A stretch of DNA of 14,327 nucleotides from Spirochaetia bacterium (lineage in GTDB: Bacteria > Spirochaetota > Spirochaetia > Sphaerochaetales > Sphaerochaetaceae): positions 1 to 14,327 of the forward strand of contig SABI01000034.1 in the NCBI GenBank assembly GCA_009929055.1, read 5' to 3'. The notes below the pieces were generated by a model. It saw only the letters and a list, made by a program, of their open reading frames with translations, did no database searches and had not been told where the DNA came from. Below are positions 1 to 7,763 of the stretch, piece by piece (position 1 is the stretch's first letter; every line of letters begins with the position of its first letter). A program made the position numbers and the translations under genes.

Positions 1-758
1 CTAATACCCTTGCTACTGAGATAATCTTCACTAATTATCTTCTCCTCTACAGGGTGTTCATACTCCTGAAAATAACGACGAGCTATAAAAAAGTAGAGAT
101 ACACAACAAATACTGAATAACTCAAATAAGCTATTTTAAACGTTTGGTCTCTGAAGAATACGAGGTCTAAGGGGAATGTGAATAAAAGGGGACAAAAAGT
201 TGCAATAATTCCAGCTAATAGGCTCTCTTGCTCCCATCCTTTTACAAATCTTTTATAATAAAGGGCACTTACTCCTAAGATGACCATTACATAACTCCCT
301 GCAAAGAAATGGTAAGAAAAAGTAATATTCATCGCTTTAATAATCTCAAGGTCACTAAAAATTGTAATAATTACGATGCTTCCAACAAAGAAAATGATTA
401 TTACTATTCTCATGATTAACAGGGCAATAGATGTTTGTTTTGGAGCTGTTGGTAGAAGCCTTATAAGATAGCGAGCTGCCGTGTAGAGTAGAAGTGTGGT
501 AAAAACAATAGAAGCTCCTGTAACCCACCAAGCAAATAGTCGGTAATTAGTGTTAGTCATCACCATTTCAGGGAAAAGGCGGTGAACGTAGGTGACAAAC
601 TGAGTGAGAAGCATTTGAAGGGAAAGGGGAACTAGGATTGTAAGGAACTCTAAAGAATAGTGGTCTCGTGCCCTGATGTAGGTAAGAGTACAGAGAGCAG
701 TAATAGAAAGTACAAGAGACGTTGTTAAAAATAGTAATACATCGGCAATAATAAACAC
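1..758 (-). CDS. 7TM membrane protein, probably with a C-terminal LuxR-type HTH beyond the edge (partial)
   Basis: The frame is open from a GTG at 756-758 to the left edge (252 codons, 3' end missing). The GTG is preceded by AAGGAG with 6 nt spacing; an upstream ATG in another frame stops after 16 codons, so the GTG is the best start. Seven hydrophobic segments lie at about residues 3-27, 35-58, 75-98, 110-134, 146-168, 179-202 and 207-228. Residues 229-252 are a charged cytoplasmic stretch ending EDYLSSKGI, followed by a codon beginning AG (Ser or Arg). In 7TM-LuxR regulators the HTH opens with a similar 'G-[IL]-[ST]-x-R-E' pattern, so this is probably a membrane sensor/transcription regulator. 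The 7TM part is seen directly; the HTH is inference because it lies outside the window. It is on the same strand as the exporter operon, 68 bp downstream of the DUF2147 gene. Confidence 0.75.
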   Translation of the reverse strand, partial: MFIIADVLLFLTTSLVLSITALCTLTYIRARDHYSLEFLTILVPLSLQMLLTQFVTYVHRLFPEMVMTNTNYRLFAWWVTGASIVFTTLLLYTAARYLIRLLPTAPKQTSIALLIMRIVIIIFFVGSIVIITIFSDLEIIKAMNITFSYHFFAGSYVMVILGVSALYYKRFVKGWEQESLLAGIIATFCPLLFTFPLDLVFFRDQTFKIAYLSYSVFVVYLYFFIARRYFQEYEHPVEEKIISEDYLSSKGI

Positions 759-788
759 CCTAAGCTCCTTAACATGCTAGTGGGTGTT

Positions 789-797
789 ATTGTATCA
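789..797 (-). promoter_or_regulatory. Possible extended -10 promoter for the 7TM gene
   Basis: On the minus strand the 68-bp gap upstream of the 7TM gene contains TGATACAAT: a TGn element plus TACAAT, 5 of 6 matches to the -10 consensus. It lies about 30 bp upstream of the GTG. No good -35 hexamer is seen at 16-18 bp, which an extended -10 can tolerate. No convincing terminator separates this gene from the upstream DUF2147 gene, so read-through is also possible. Confidence 0.4.
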
Positions 798-826
798 CAA
801 AGAGAGAAAAAGGGGATAGCCTAGTG

Positions 827-1336
827 TTACCAAATATAGGGGGTGAATGATGAAAAAGAGGGGACTTCTACCCCTTCAGGAAAGTCTTGCCTATTCGCTG
901 GAAGAAATAAATTATTCATCCCAAAGGGACCAAATTTACCTCTCAAAATAAATCCTTCTTTAGTTGTCCACGCTTCAGCATGGTAACTTTTCCCACTTCG
1001 AGGGTCTATTACCATCCCATCAACATATTTTTCTTCATCAAGAACGAGATTATAAAATATGTCTATATCAAGGAGAAGTGGAGTTCCTTTTACTTTTGAT
1101 GCTACTACGGTTGGATTCATATAACTTTCAACAAATTCACCACTCTTTTCATCAAATGACACAATTACTCTCCCATACAACTTCCCTTGATACATATAGG
1201 TCATCATAATACTGGTGATGAATCCTTTTTTCTCATCAATCGTTTTCCAAAATCCTACTATATTTCTCTCTCCCACTGCACCTACACTCGACATGATGAG
1301 AAGCAAAATGATAGTCCATATTGCTTTTTTCTTCAT
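827..1336 (-). CDS. Secreted DUF2147 family protein
   Basis: 169 residues. Residues 1-20 form a signal peptide (KKK, hydrophobic run, small residues SSVGA), so the product is exported to the periplasm or outer membrane. The mature part follows the DUF2147 pattern: G28-F-W30 near the start, GKLYGRV at 51-57, KGTPLL at 83-88, DG-x4-DPRSGKSY at 106-118 and LRGKFGPFG at 131-139. Length is normal for the family, whose biochemical role is unknown. The ATG follows AAGGAG with 7 nt spacing, 15 bp after the beta-barrel gene, so it is the last gene of the MMPL/LolA-like/barrel operon. That placement suggests a periplasmic accessory role in the same envelope process, which is inference. The family call is confident; the function is not known. 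Confidence 0.85.
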   Translation of the reverse strand: MKKKAIWTIILLLIMSSVGAVGERNIVGFWKTIDEKKGFITSIMMTYMYQGKLYGRVIVSFDEKSGEFVESYMNPTVVASKVKGTPLLLDIDIFYNLVLDEEKYVDGMVIDPRSGKSYHAEAWTTKEGFILRGKFGPFGMNNLFLPANRQDFPEGVEVPSFSSFTPYIW

Positions 1337-1351
1337 GGATTGCTCCTTCCA

Positions 1352-2695
1352 TTAGTACTGATAAGTGAGAGATATTGTTAATGAATCATTATCATCCCAC
1401 ATTTTGTAGAGACTTTCTTTACTACTATCAAAGGTCCCAAATAAATTACCTTGTACTGATAAAGTGATGTCATCCTTTAAGGTATAATCAATTTTAGATA
1501 AAAGTGCATATCCTTGTGTTGGAACTTGATACGTCAAGCCCCCCTCTATAAGAAGCTTCTCTTTGAAGAGAGGAATATGAACTCCTACAATAATATTATG
1601 GTCTTGTTCGAGTGAAGCGCTATCTACATCAAATGGGTTACTCGATTGATACCCTAATATACTTGTTCCATTGTAACTCGCTGTAATATAGCTCGTAGTT
1701 TTTGGTATCATGTAACTTACTGACCCTATATAAACAAGTTTACTATTATAAAGATAAGGATCTGTCTCATCACTATCTTCACTTATATACAATGCCCCTT
1801 CACCTGAAAGAGTAAATGAACCTTTCACATAATTGACATCTGCTCCAATGATATTCATCATCGTATAGATGGTTTCAATAGTAGTATCCGCGTAAGGAGG
1901 AGAAATCGGTAAAGGGATGAATTTTAATCCTGGTCTCTCATAGTATCCTTTGTAGTACATTACTGAAGCATCTAGTGGCCCTATTGGCATAGCTAATTTT
2001 GCTCCAAAAGAGCCATAGCCAAGAGTAGCTGTATTAGGAGCAGAGTATGATACTGTTTTTCCCGAACTTAATATGCCTCCTACTAATGTCTTAAAAGTAT
2101 CTGGGGTTGTATCCCATCTTCCACTAGTTGCCATCTGTATTGGGGTAAAGATAGGTTTATAGATTACTTCTACTTGTGCTTTGTCAAAGTAGAGTTGAGT
2201 AAGGATCATTGGTTCGCTTATTTTCATTTCCCTTTGATCCATGCTTATGCCGTTTCTAAAATCACTTGCATTTATTACATCTACTGCTCGAGCAGTATCA
2301 ACAACTCCCCAACGATGGATAAAGTATCCAGCTTGGATTTTTCCTTGTGGAATATAATATGATAGAGATAATTCTTTTACGATATCTTTAAATGAAACTT
2401 CACCTGCTCTGAGGGCTGGTAGGTAAATTTCAGCATTTCCCCCTAGAGAAGGGTGGGTAAAGGTGAGGGAAAAGTTTAAATCTGCAAATGGGTCTATGTT
2501 GCTTTTAAATATATCTGTCGTCTCTATAAAAGAGGTTATTCCGGCTGATACTTTTCCAGCGATATCGAACGATGTACTCATGGGAGCTTCTTCAGTTGAT
2601 ACCTCTTCATCGAAGATGAGACCAAATCCTTCACTTGCACTAAGGGGAAGTGAGATTAATAGAGCTAATAGTAATAACGGTAATATTTTTTTCAT
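1352..2695 (-). CDS. Outer-membrane beta-barrel protein, DUF1302/porin-like
   Basis: 447 residues. A signal peptide covers residues 1-20 (LPLSA before SEGFG). The rest has no membrane helix but many alternating hydrophobic strands rich in Tyr, Gly, Ser and Thr, and ends SLTISLTYQY, an aromatic-terminated last strand typical of Bam-assembled barrels. Residues about 120-150 contain YFIHRWG and DVINASDFRNG, resembling the 'RWG...D...NP.D' signature of DUF1302-like porins that neighbour MMPL transporters in Proteobacteria. Its ATG overlaps the LolA-like stop by one base (TAATG, 2693-2697) and an AGGGAGA ribosome site lies just upstream, so the two are probably translationally coupled. Likely role: outer-membrane end of a trans-envelope path served by the MMPL pump. 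The barrel call is strong; the exact family and substrate are inferred. Confidence 0.75.
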   Translation of the reverse strand: MKKILPLLLLALLISLPLSASEGFGLIFDEEVSTEEAPMSTSFDIAGKVSAGITSFIETTDIFKSNIDPFADLNFSLTFTHPSLGGNAEIYLPALRAGEVSFKDIVKELSLSYYIPQGKIQAGYFIHRWGVVDTARAVDVINASDFRNGISMDQREMKISEPMILTQLYFDKAQVEVIYKPIFTPIQMATSGRWDTTPDTFKTLVGGILSSGKTVSYSAPNTATLGYGSFGAKLAMPIGPLDASVMYYKGYYERPGLKFIPLPISPPYADTTIETIYTMMNIIGADVNYVKGSFTLSGEGALYISEDSDETDPYLYNSKLVYIGSVSYMIPKTTSYITASYNGTSILGYQSSNPFDVDSASLEQDHNIIVGVHIPLFKEKLLIEGGLTYQVPTQGYALLSKIDYTLKDDITLSVQGNLFGTFDSSKESLYKMWDDNDSLTISLTYQY

Positions 2696-3483
2696 TATAT
2701 TCTCCCTGTTTGTAAGAATTGAAGGGTGAAGTATCCACTAGGAAGAGAAATGCCATATTTAGCTTGCTTTATCTCAATTCGAGTTTTGTGGCCTGTTGCT
2801 ACAGTTGTCATTTCCATGATGGAAGCAACCCATTCTCCACTTAATTGGGATAATTCTATTGTTTCAAGTCTTTTTAGTAGTGTGGTTCTGTTAGTATCAT
2901 AGAGTTCAACCTTCATTGGAAGGTAAGTAGCCGTATCTACCCACACCACACTCTTGCCGTAATTAGAGGTGTCAAATGGAAGGGACTCTATTACATAAGA
3001 GTCTCGGTTGTTTACTGTTTCATTTCTTAGATAGGTATGAGTTGCTTCATCTTGATCAAAGGTCGTCGCACTCATATCTGCATATGAAAAGTCACTTCCC
3101 ATAAAAGAGCCAGTACTCTCTCCAGCTGAAATTCTTTTACTTTGTTTGAGAGCTGGTAGATAAATATATTGTTCATCTTCACCCTCTTTTTCTAATGTTA
3201 AAAAGCGTGTTTGTTTTACACTAGCAGGAGAGAGGAAGAGGGTAATACTTTCAGTTTTTTCACTCACTGTTCTAGTAAGAGTTTGAATTCTTCTCTCCCT
3301 TTCTTCTCCACTTGTTTCAATAAGGGTAAGGATGATATCGAGGGCAGCGGTATCATGAAGCTGGACTTCTTTCACCTTCTTCATAACTTCTACTGCGTTA
3401 ACTTCTGCGCTCATAAGGGGAGAAGTTAAAGTGAGTAGAATTGTCGAGATAAGTATGAGAATTACGTACTTTTTTGTTTTCAT
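2695..3483 (-). CDS. LolA-like outer membrane lipoprotein-sorting protein
   Basis: 262 residues. A signal peptide covers residues 1-26 (ending PLMSA before EVNA), so the protein is periplasmic. The family signature is clear at 107-136: YIYLPALKQSKRIS followed by GSFMGSDFSYADM. This is the hallmark of the LolA-like 'outer membrane lipoprotein-sorting protein' group that sits beside MMPL transporters. These proteins adopt a LolA/LolB-type half-barrel that shelters lipid or acyl groups. It overlaps the upstream MMPL gene by 4 bp (ATGA, 3480-3483) and the downstream barrel gene by 1 bp, so it lies between the inner- and outer-membrane partners in gene order as well as in proposed function. Expected role: carry a lipid or lipidated cargo across the periplasm. 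It is not canonical LolA, since no LolCDE genes are nearby. The cargo cannot be read from sequence. Confidence 0.85.
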   Translation of the reverse strand: MKTKKYVILILISTILLTLTSPLMSAEVNAVEVMKKVKEVQLHDTAALDIILTLIETSGEERERRIQTLTRTVSEKTESITLFLSPASVKQTRFLTLEKEGEDEQYIYLPALKQSKRISAGESTGSFMGSDFSYADMSATTFDQDEATHTYLRNETVNNRDSYVIESLPFDTSNYGKSVVWVDTATYLPMKVELYDTNRTTLLKRLETIELSQLSGEWVASIMEMTTVATGHKTRIEIKQAKYGISLPSGYFTLQFLQTGRI

Positions 3484-5957
3484 TTATTTCCTTCTTTGTT
3501 TGTTTTTTTATGTAAGAACTGCAAAGCAATAGGGAGAACTGTAATACTCGAGAGCCCTGCTGCAATCATTGAAATACAAAACAGAATTCCCATCTGCTGA
3601 ACTGGAATAAATCTACTGAATATTAATCCAGCGAATCCTAGCGTAACTGAGACCATGTTAATAATAATTGCCCGACCAGTAGTATTCATTATTGCAACGA
3701 GGAATGCAGCATCCCCATTTGTTCTCTCTATCCTTCTATATGCAGAGATGTAGTGAATTGCATAGTCTACCCCTATACCAATAGCAAGAGCGGCCAATAG
3801 GGATGTTATAATATCTAATGGGATTGATAATAATGCCATTGAAGAGAATATTCCCATTAGGGCAAAGGCTACTGGGATTAGTCCAATGAATCCATATTTA
3901 ATACTTCTAAACAATATTGCTAAAAGGATAAATACAATAAGCAGGGAAGATACCAGTGAGTATATTTGACTCTTGGTGACGAGTTTCGTAAGGGCTAAGG
4001 CAATAGCCTCTCCTCCACCAATTGCAACATCATAGTTGTCGGTTTCATCATTCCAGTATTCATTTATAAAGTCTGTTAACTCAGTAGTGCTTTCAACTCC
4101 TGTGTCTTTAATCATGATTGTAATATTTGTTTTATCTGGCTCTAGTGTATCATTAATCAACATATCTAAATTGCCAGAGTACAGGACGAGATATTGACTT
4201 ATAAGATTTGTAAGATCTGCTTCATTGCTTAGTCCATACTTTAAAGGATCTGTTGGTATTTCTCTGTATGTTTCACTATCAAAATCAAGAGTGGCCCCTT
4301 CTATGATTAGTTCATCTTCATTATCTACTGCAGTCTCATCAAAGCTAAAAGAATCACTAAAGAAATCTAATACAACCTCTTCTTCTTCCTGTTGTTGATA
4401 AGGAACACTTTGCTTGTTAAGCATATAGTTCATTCTTTTAATATAAGGGGCAATACTTTGAATCTTACCCACTTGGTTGAATTCTTCTAGCTTGCTTTCA
4501 AATGTATCGAGTTTAGCAAGGAAGGTTGGATTCAGGATTCTTTTCCCCTCTTTGTGAGTGATCATCACATTAATAAGGCCACTACCTCCCATCTTGTCAT
4601 TATAAAGGGAGGTGTCTTGAACTATCTTAGAGTTTGGTTTAAAGAATTTGAGCATATCTGTTCCACTTTCTATTCTTGGAATGAGGACGATAGTAAGAGT
4701 TAATAGGACTAAAGAAACAACCACAAATATTTTTTTATATTTAATTACAACAAGGGCAATAAAGTTAGAAAAAATATGTTTACTTCCTTTAGCTTCTCTT
4801 TTTTTCCAAGATGCAATTACCTCTTTTTTTAATCCATTACGATAGGTAATTCTCAATAGAGCTGGAAGAAGGATTAAAGAGGCTATTTGCGAAATGACAA
4901 CACCAAAAGCACTCAATAGACCAAACATTCTAAAAGGAGATAATGGAGAAGTGAGCTGAGCAACAAATCCTGCAGCAGTGGTAATCCCTGCAAGGATGAT
5001 AGGCATCTTATTTTTCTTAATAACAGAAGAGATAGTAAGTCCAATTTCTTCATAAGAAACATCCCCATCTTTCTCCAATATTTCTTCATAAAAATGGCTC
5101 ATTACATGAATAGCATAGGCGCTAGCTACAATTAAGAGGAGAACAGGAACAAGCATTGTCGCCATAGTGAAGGTAATATTGAAGATGATCATTAATGCAA
5201 CAACGATAGATGCACTAAAAAAGATGGTGATTAAGGGTAATATTACCCCAACTATTTTCCTAAAAGAGAAGAAAAGAACCATGATAATCAATAGGCCCAC
5301 TATAGGAGCGAGGATAATCATATCACTTACTAATGACTCGTTTATTTGTTGTTTTACTACTGGTAATCCAATGAGAGTAAATGTTTCTCCATTATTATTG
5401 CTTTTAGTACTTAGTGCATTAATTGAGTCCATGAGTTCTTTTTGATCACTAGCGGGTAATTCTTTTTCCATAGTAACGACAATTGATGCCATTGTTTGAT
5501 CTTTTGAGATAAGAGAAGAGTCGTATATTTCTTTCCAACTGCCGAGTCTCTCTTTCATTAATTCTATTTCGGTTTCGCTTACTCCGCTAAAGAGAGGGAC
5601 TACTTTCATTCCAAATTCATCACCATCGATATGGTCTAAATTTGTTAGACTCATTACAGAATGGACTCCAGCAAAGGATTCAATTTCTTGAGTCATGGTC
5701 TGTATCAAGGAGAGACTATGTGGGTTAAGGATAGATCCTGTTTTGTTTTGCACCCCTAATACGAGAGCATCAAGGGAACCAAACTCAGCCTCTATTGTTT
5801 TATTAACCTGTACTACTTCAGACTGATTAGGAATAAAGGCATCAGTCGAACTGTCAATAGTGAGATGAGAAATCATCGAGATTGAGAGAATAGAAAGAAC
5901 TATTGCAACAATAGTAATTGTTATATCTCTTGTTAGTTGTATTTTTTTAGCTTTCAT
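3480..5957 (-). CDS. RND-superfamily MMPL exporter
   Basis: 825 residues with the duplicated RND/MMPL layout: TM1 at about 12-33, a periplasmic domain to about 210, five TM helices at about 212-368, TM7 at about 405-427, a second periplasmic domain to about 660, and five TM helices at about 665-815. The TM10 motif is GIGVDYAIH (727-735) with D731, the expected proton-relay Asp. The matching place in the first half reads VASAYAIH (277-284), without an Asp. Residues 521-570 of the second loop form a very acidic insert starting QQQEEEE. Family role: proton-driven movement of lipids or other hydrophobic molecules to the periplasm or outer membrane. It is the first gene of the four-gene operon, overlapping the LolA-like gene by 4 bp (ATGA). 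The ATG at 5957 has no good Shine-Dalgarno; no in-frame start upstream is better. Confidence 0.88.
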   Translation of the reverse strand: MKAKKIQLTRDITITIVAIVLSILSISMISHLTIDSSTDAFIPNQSEVVQVNKTIEAEFGSLDALVLGVQNKTGSILNPHSLSLIQTMTQEIESFAGVHSVMSLTNLDHIDGDEFGMKVVPLFSGVSETEIELMKERLGSWKEIYDSSLISKDQTMASIVVTMEKELPASDQKELMDSINALSTKSNNNGETFTLIGLPVVKQQINESLVSDMIILAPIVGLLIIMVLFFSFRKIVGVILPLITIFFSASIVVALMIIFNITFTMATMLVPVLLLIVASAYAIHVMSHFYEEILEKDGDVSYEEIGLTISSVIKKNKMPIILAGITTAAGFVAQLTSPLSPFRMFGLLSAFGVVISQIASLILLPALLRITYRNGLKKEVIASWKKREAKGSKHIFSNFIALVVIKYKKIFVVVSLVLLTLTIVLIPRIESGTDMLKFFKPNSKIVQDTSLYNDKMGGSGLINVMITHKEGKRILNPTFLAKLDTFESKLEEFNQVGKIQSIAPYIKRMNYMLNKQSVPYQQQEEEEVVLDFFSDSFSFDETAVDNEDELIIEGATLDFDSETYREIPTDPLKYGLSNEADLTNLISQYLVLYSGNLDMLINDTLEPDKTNITIMIKDTGVESTTELTDFINEYWNDETDNYDVAIGGGEAIALALTKLVTKSQIYSLVSSLLIVFILLAILFRSIKYGFIGLIPVAFALMGIFSSMALLSIPLDIITSLLAALAIGIGVDYAIHYISAYRRIERTNGDAAFLVAIMNTTGRAIIINMVSVTLGFAGLIFSRFIPVQQMGILFCISMIAAGLSSITVLPIALQFLHKKTNKEGNK

Positions 5958-5989
5958 TACATTAAGGATAGTGATTATGAGGCGATATA

Positions 5990-6019
5990 ACTATCAATAA
6001 AACTGATGAAATATGTCAT
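5990..6019 (-). promoter_or_regulatory. Weak candidate promoter for the MMPL operon
   Basis: On the minus strand, ATGACA (6014-6019, 5 of 6 to the -35 consensus) is followed after 18 bp by GATAGT (5990-5995, 4 of 6 to -10), about 33 bp upstream of the exporter ATG. CATAAT at 5974-5979 is an alternative -10 but has no matching -35. The 143-bp divergent gap must hold the start site, but which hexamers are used is uncertain. Confidence 0.25.
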
Positions 6020-6053
6020 CTTTACGGGTGATTTGTCCATAATTCATCCCTCT

Positions 6054-6081
6054 TTGAACCTTTTGGGTAATATGGTATTAT
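6054..6081 (+). promoter_or_regulatory. Sigma70-type promoter of the UPF0303/alcohol dehydrogenase unit
   Basis: TTGAAC (6054-6059), 16-bp spacer, then TATTAT (6076-6081), with TGG just before the -10 as an extended element. Predicted transcription starts near 6088, leaving a leader of about 13 nt that still includes GGAG at 6090-6093, 7 nt before the ATG. The promoter shares the 143-bp gap with the divergent exporter operon. Confidence 0.65.
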
Positions 6082-6100
6082 AAGTCATTGGAGAAAAACG

Positions 6101-6565
6101 ATGACACCACAAGAACTATTAGAGACGTTAAAAGAACAAGAATCTGCGATTCAATTTACTTCCTTTGATTCTACCCTTGCTTATAAAATTGGCTCTTTTG
6201 TAGTAGAGCATGCCTTAAAAAATAATCTCCCTATCGCCCTTGATATTAGTGTTGGGAATCGTTGTCTATTTCACTTTTCAGCTAACGAGGCCACCCTCGA
6301 TAATGAGATGTGGATTATGAGGAAAGTTAAGAGTGTAAAAAGATTTCAACACAGTTCATATTTCCTAGGAAGAAGATTAGCGCTCGAAGGAAAAACAATG
6401 AGTGAAAGATATATGATTAGTGAACAAGAATATGCTTTTCATGGAGGATGTTTCCCTATTATCTTAAAAGGGACGGGGGCAATTGGTACTATGACTATTT
6501 CTGGATTAGCCCAAGAAGATGACCATCAACTAGTTGTTGATGCTCTCACTAAATTTTTACGTTAA
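6101..6565 (+). CDS. UPF0303 family protein (heme-degrading-domain/HbpS-like fold)
   Basis: 154 residues, no signal peptide or membrane segment, so cytoplasmic. It matches the UPF0303 family along its length: LDNEMWIMRKVKSVKRF at 66-82, FLGRRL at 88-93, the signature HGGCFPI at 114-120, GTGAIGTMTISGL at 124-136 and QEDDH at 138-142. Related DUF336/GlcG-type proteins (HbpS, PduO C-terminal domain) bind heme or corrin. Database names therefore say 'heme-degrading domain', but no enzymatic activity can be deduced here. GGAG 7 nt before the ATG supports the start. It is followed after 22 bp by the iron alcohol dehydrogenase gene on the same strand, suggesting one mRNA. Family call is secure; function is uncertain. 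Confidence 0.88.
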   Translation: MTPQELLETLKEQESAIQFTSFDSTLAYKIGSFVVEHALKNNLPIALDISVGNRCLFHFSANEATLDNEMWIMRKVKSVKRFQHSSYFLGRRLALEGKTMSERYMISEQEYAFHGGCFPIILKGTGAIGTMTISGLAQEDDHQLVVDALTKFLR

Positions 6566-6587
6566 ATTGTAATTAAGGAGAAAAAAT

Positions 6588-7763
6588 ATGTTAAATTTTA
6601 GCTATTATAACCCAACAAGAATTATCTTTGGAAAAGATTCTATTTCTAAAGTAGGTACTGAAATAAAGAAACATGGTTCAAAAGTGCTCCTCCACTATGG
6701 AGGTGGCTCTATAAAGAAAAACGGAGTATATACACAAGTAATTGCTTCCTTAAAGGAATCTCAAGTAGAATATGTAGAGCTTAGTGGAGTAGTTCCTAAT
6801 CCCCACCTATCCTTGGTAAGAGAAGGAATTGATCTATGTAAAACTGAAAAGGTTGATTTTATCCTCGCAGTTGGTGGTGGTTCTGTAATTGATTCAGCCA
6901 AAGCTATCGCATTTGGATCTCTGTTAACAGATACTGATGTGTGGGAAGATTACTACATGAAGGGAGACTGTGAAATTACTGAGGCTTTGAGTGTAGGGGT
7001 TGTCCTCACCATTCCTGCTGCAGGTAGTGAAAGCTCAACAGGAAGTGTCATCACCAATGAAAAAGCTTATCTAAAACGAGCTGTTAATAGTGAAGCACTT
7101 ATTCCCCTCTTTGCAGTAATGGATCCTGAAACTAACTATTCTCTTCCTGATTATCAAACAGCATGTGGTGCTTCAGATATATTATCTCACCTACAAGAGA
7201 GATATTTTACTAATGAAAAACACAATGATTTATCAGACAGATTGTTAGAAAGTGCGATGAGAAACATCATTAGTTATGCTCCCCTTTCCTTAAAGCACCC
7301 TACAGATTATCGCTATCGAAGTGAATTGATGTGGACTGGAACGATAGCCCATAACAACCTCCTCGATAGAGGAAGAGTCGGAGACTGGGCTTCTCATGAT
7401 ATTGAACATGAACTTTCTGGAATGTATGATATTGCTCATGGAGCAGGGCTCTCGATAGTATTTCCTGCTTGGATGCGCTATGTATACCATCATGATATTG
7501 ATCGATTTGTCCAATATGCTATTCGAGTATGGGACATTTCTCTTACACTTGATGATAAGGATGCTATAGTAGAAGCAGCAATTGATCGCTTAGAGGCATT
7601 CTATCGTTCGATAGGACTCCCGGTTCATCTTGGAGATGCTGGAATAGGACCTGAAAAGATTAAGAAAATGAGTGCTAATGCGATGATAGGACGAAATAGT
7701 ATAGGGAACTTTGTTACCTTAGATAGTTCAGATATAGAAAAAATATTTCGCTTAGCCCTTTAG
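6588..7763 (+). CDS. Iron-containing alcohol dehydrogenase, butanol dehydrogenase/YqhD type
   Basis: 391 residues, normal length, cytoplasmic. The N-terminal nucleotide-binding domain has YYNPTRIIFGK at 6-16, YGGGSIKKNG at 37-46 and VGGGSVIDSAKAIA at 95-108; the C-terminal domain is helical and binds metal. Expected metal ligands are D197 and H201 (ASDILSH), H270 (DWASH) and H284 (DIAHG), with the conserved extra H274 (IEHEL); the 14-residue H270-H284 spacing is typical. Likely reaction: NAD(P)H-dependent aldehyde reduction to alcohol, or the reverse, in fermentation or detoxification of reactive aldehydes. The TNGNT-like substrate pocket cannot be resolved by eye, so the substrate is open. 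AAGGAG lies 8 nt before the ATG. Its TAG overlaps the stop codon of the convergent minus-strand gene. Confidence 0.92.
   Translation: MLNFSYYNPTRIIFGKDSISKVGTEIKKHGSKVLLHYGGGSIKKNGVYTQVIASLKESQVEYVELSGVVPNPHLSLVREGIDLCKTEKVDFILAVGGGSVIDSAKAIAFGSLLTDTDVWEDYYMKGDCEITEALSVGVVLTIPAAGSESSTGSVITNEKAYLKRAVNSEALIPLFAVMDPETNYSLPDYQTACGASDILSHLQERYFTNEKHNDLSDRLLESAMRNIISYAPLSLKHPTDYRYRSELMWTGTIAHNNLLDRGRVGDWASHDIEHELSGMYDIAHGAGLSIVFPAWMRYVYHHDIDRFVQYAIRVWDISLTLDDKDAIVEAAIDRLEAFYRSIGLPVHLGDAGIGPEKIKKMSANAMIGRNSIGNFVTLDSSDIEKIFRLAL

Noticed and set aside
759..826. Terminator between the DUF2147 and 7TM genes
   Set aside because: A CCCCTTTTTC tract is present on the minus strand, but no stem precedes it.
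5167..5445. Plus-strand open frame of 92 codons
   Set aside because: It lies wholly inside the conserved MMPL gene on the other strand, has no ribosome site, and its product resembles no family.
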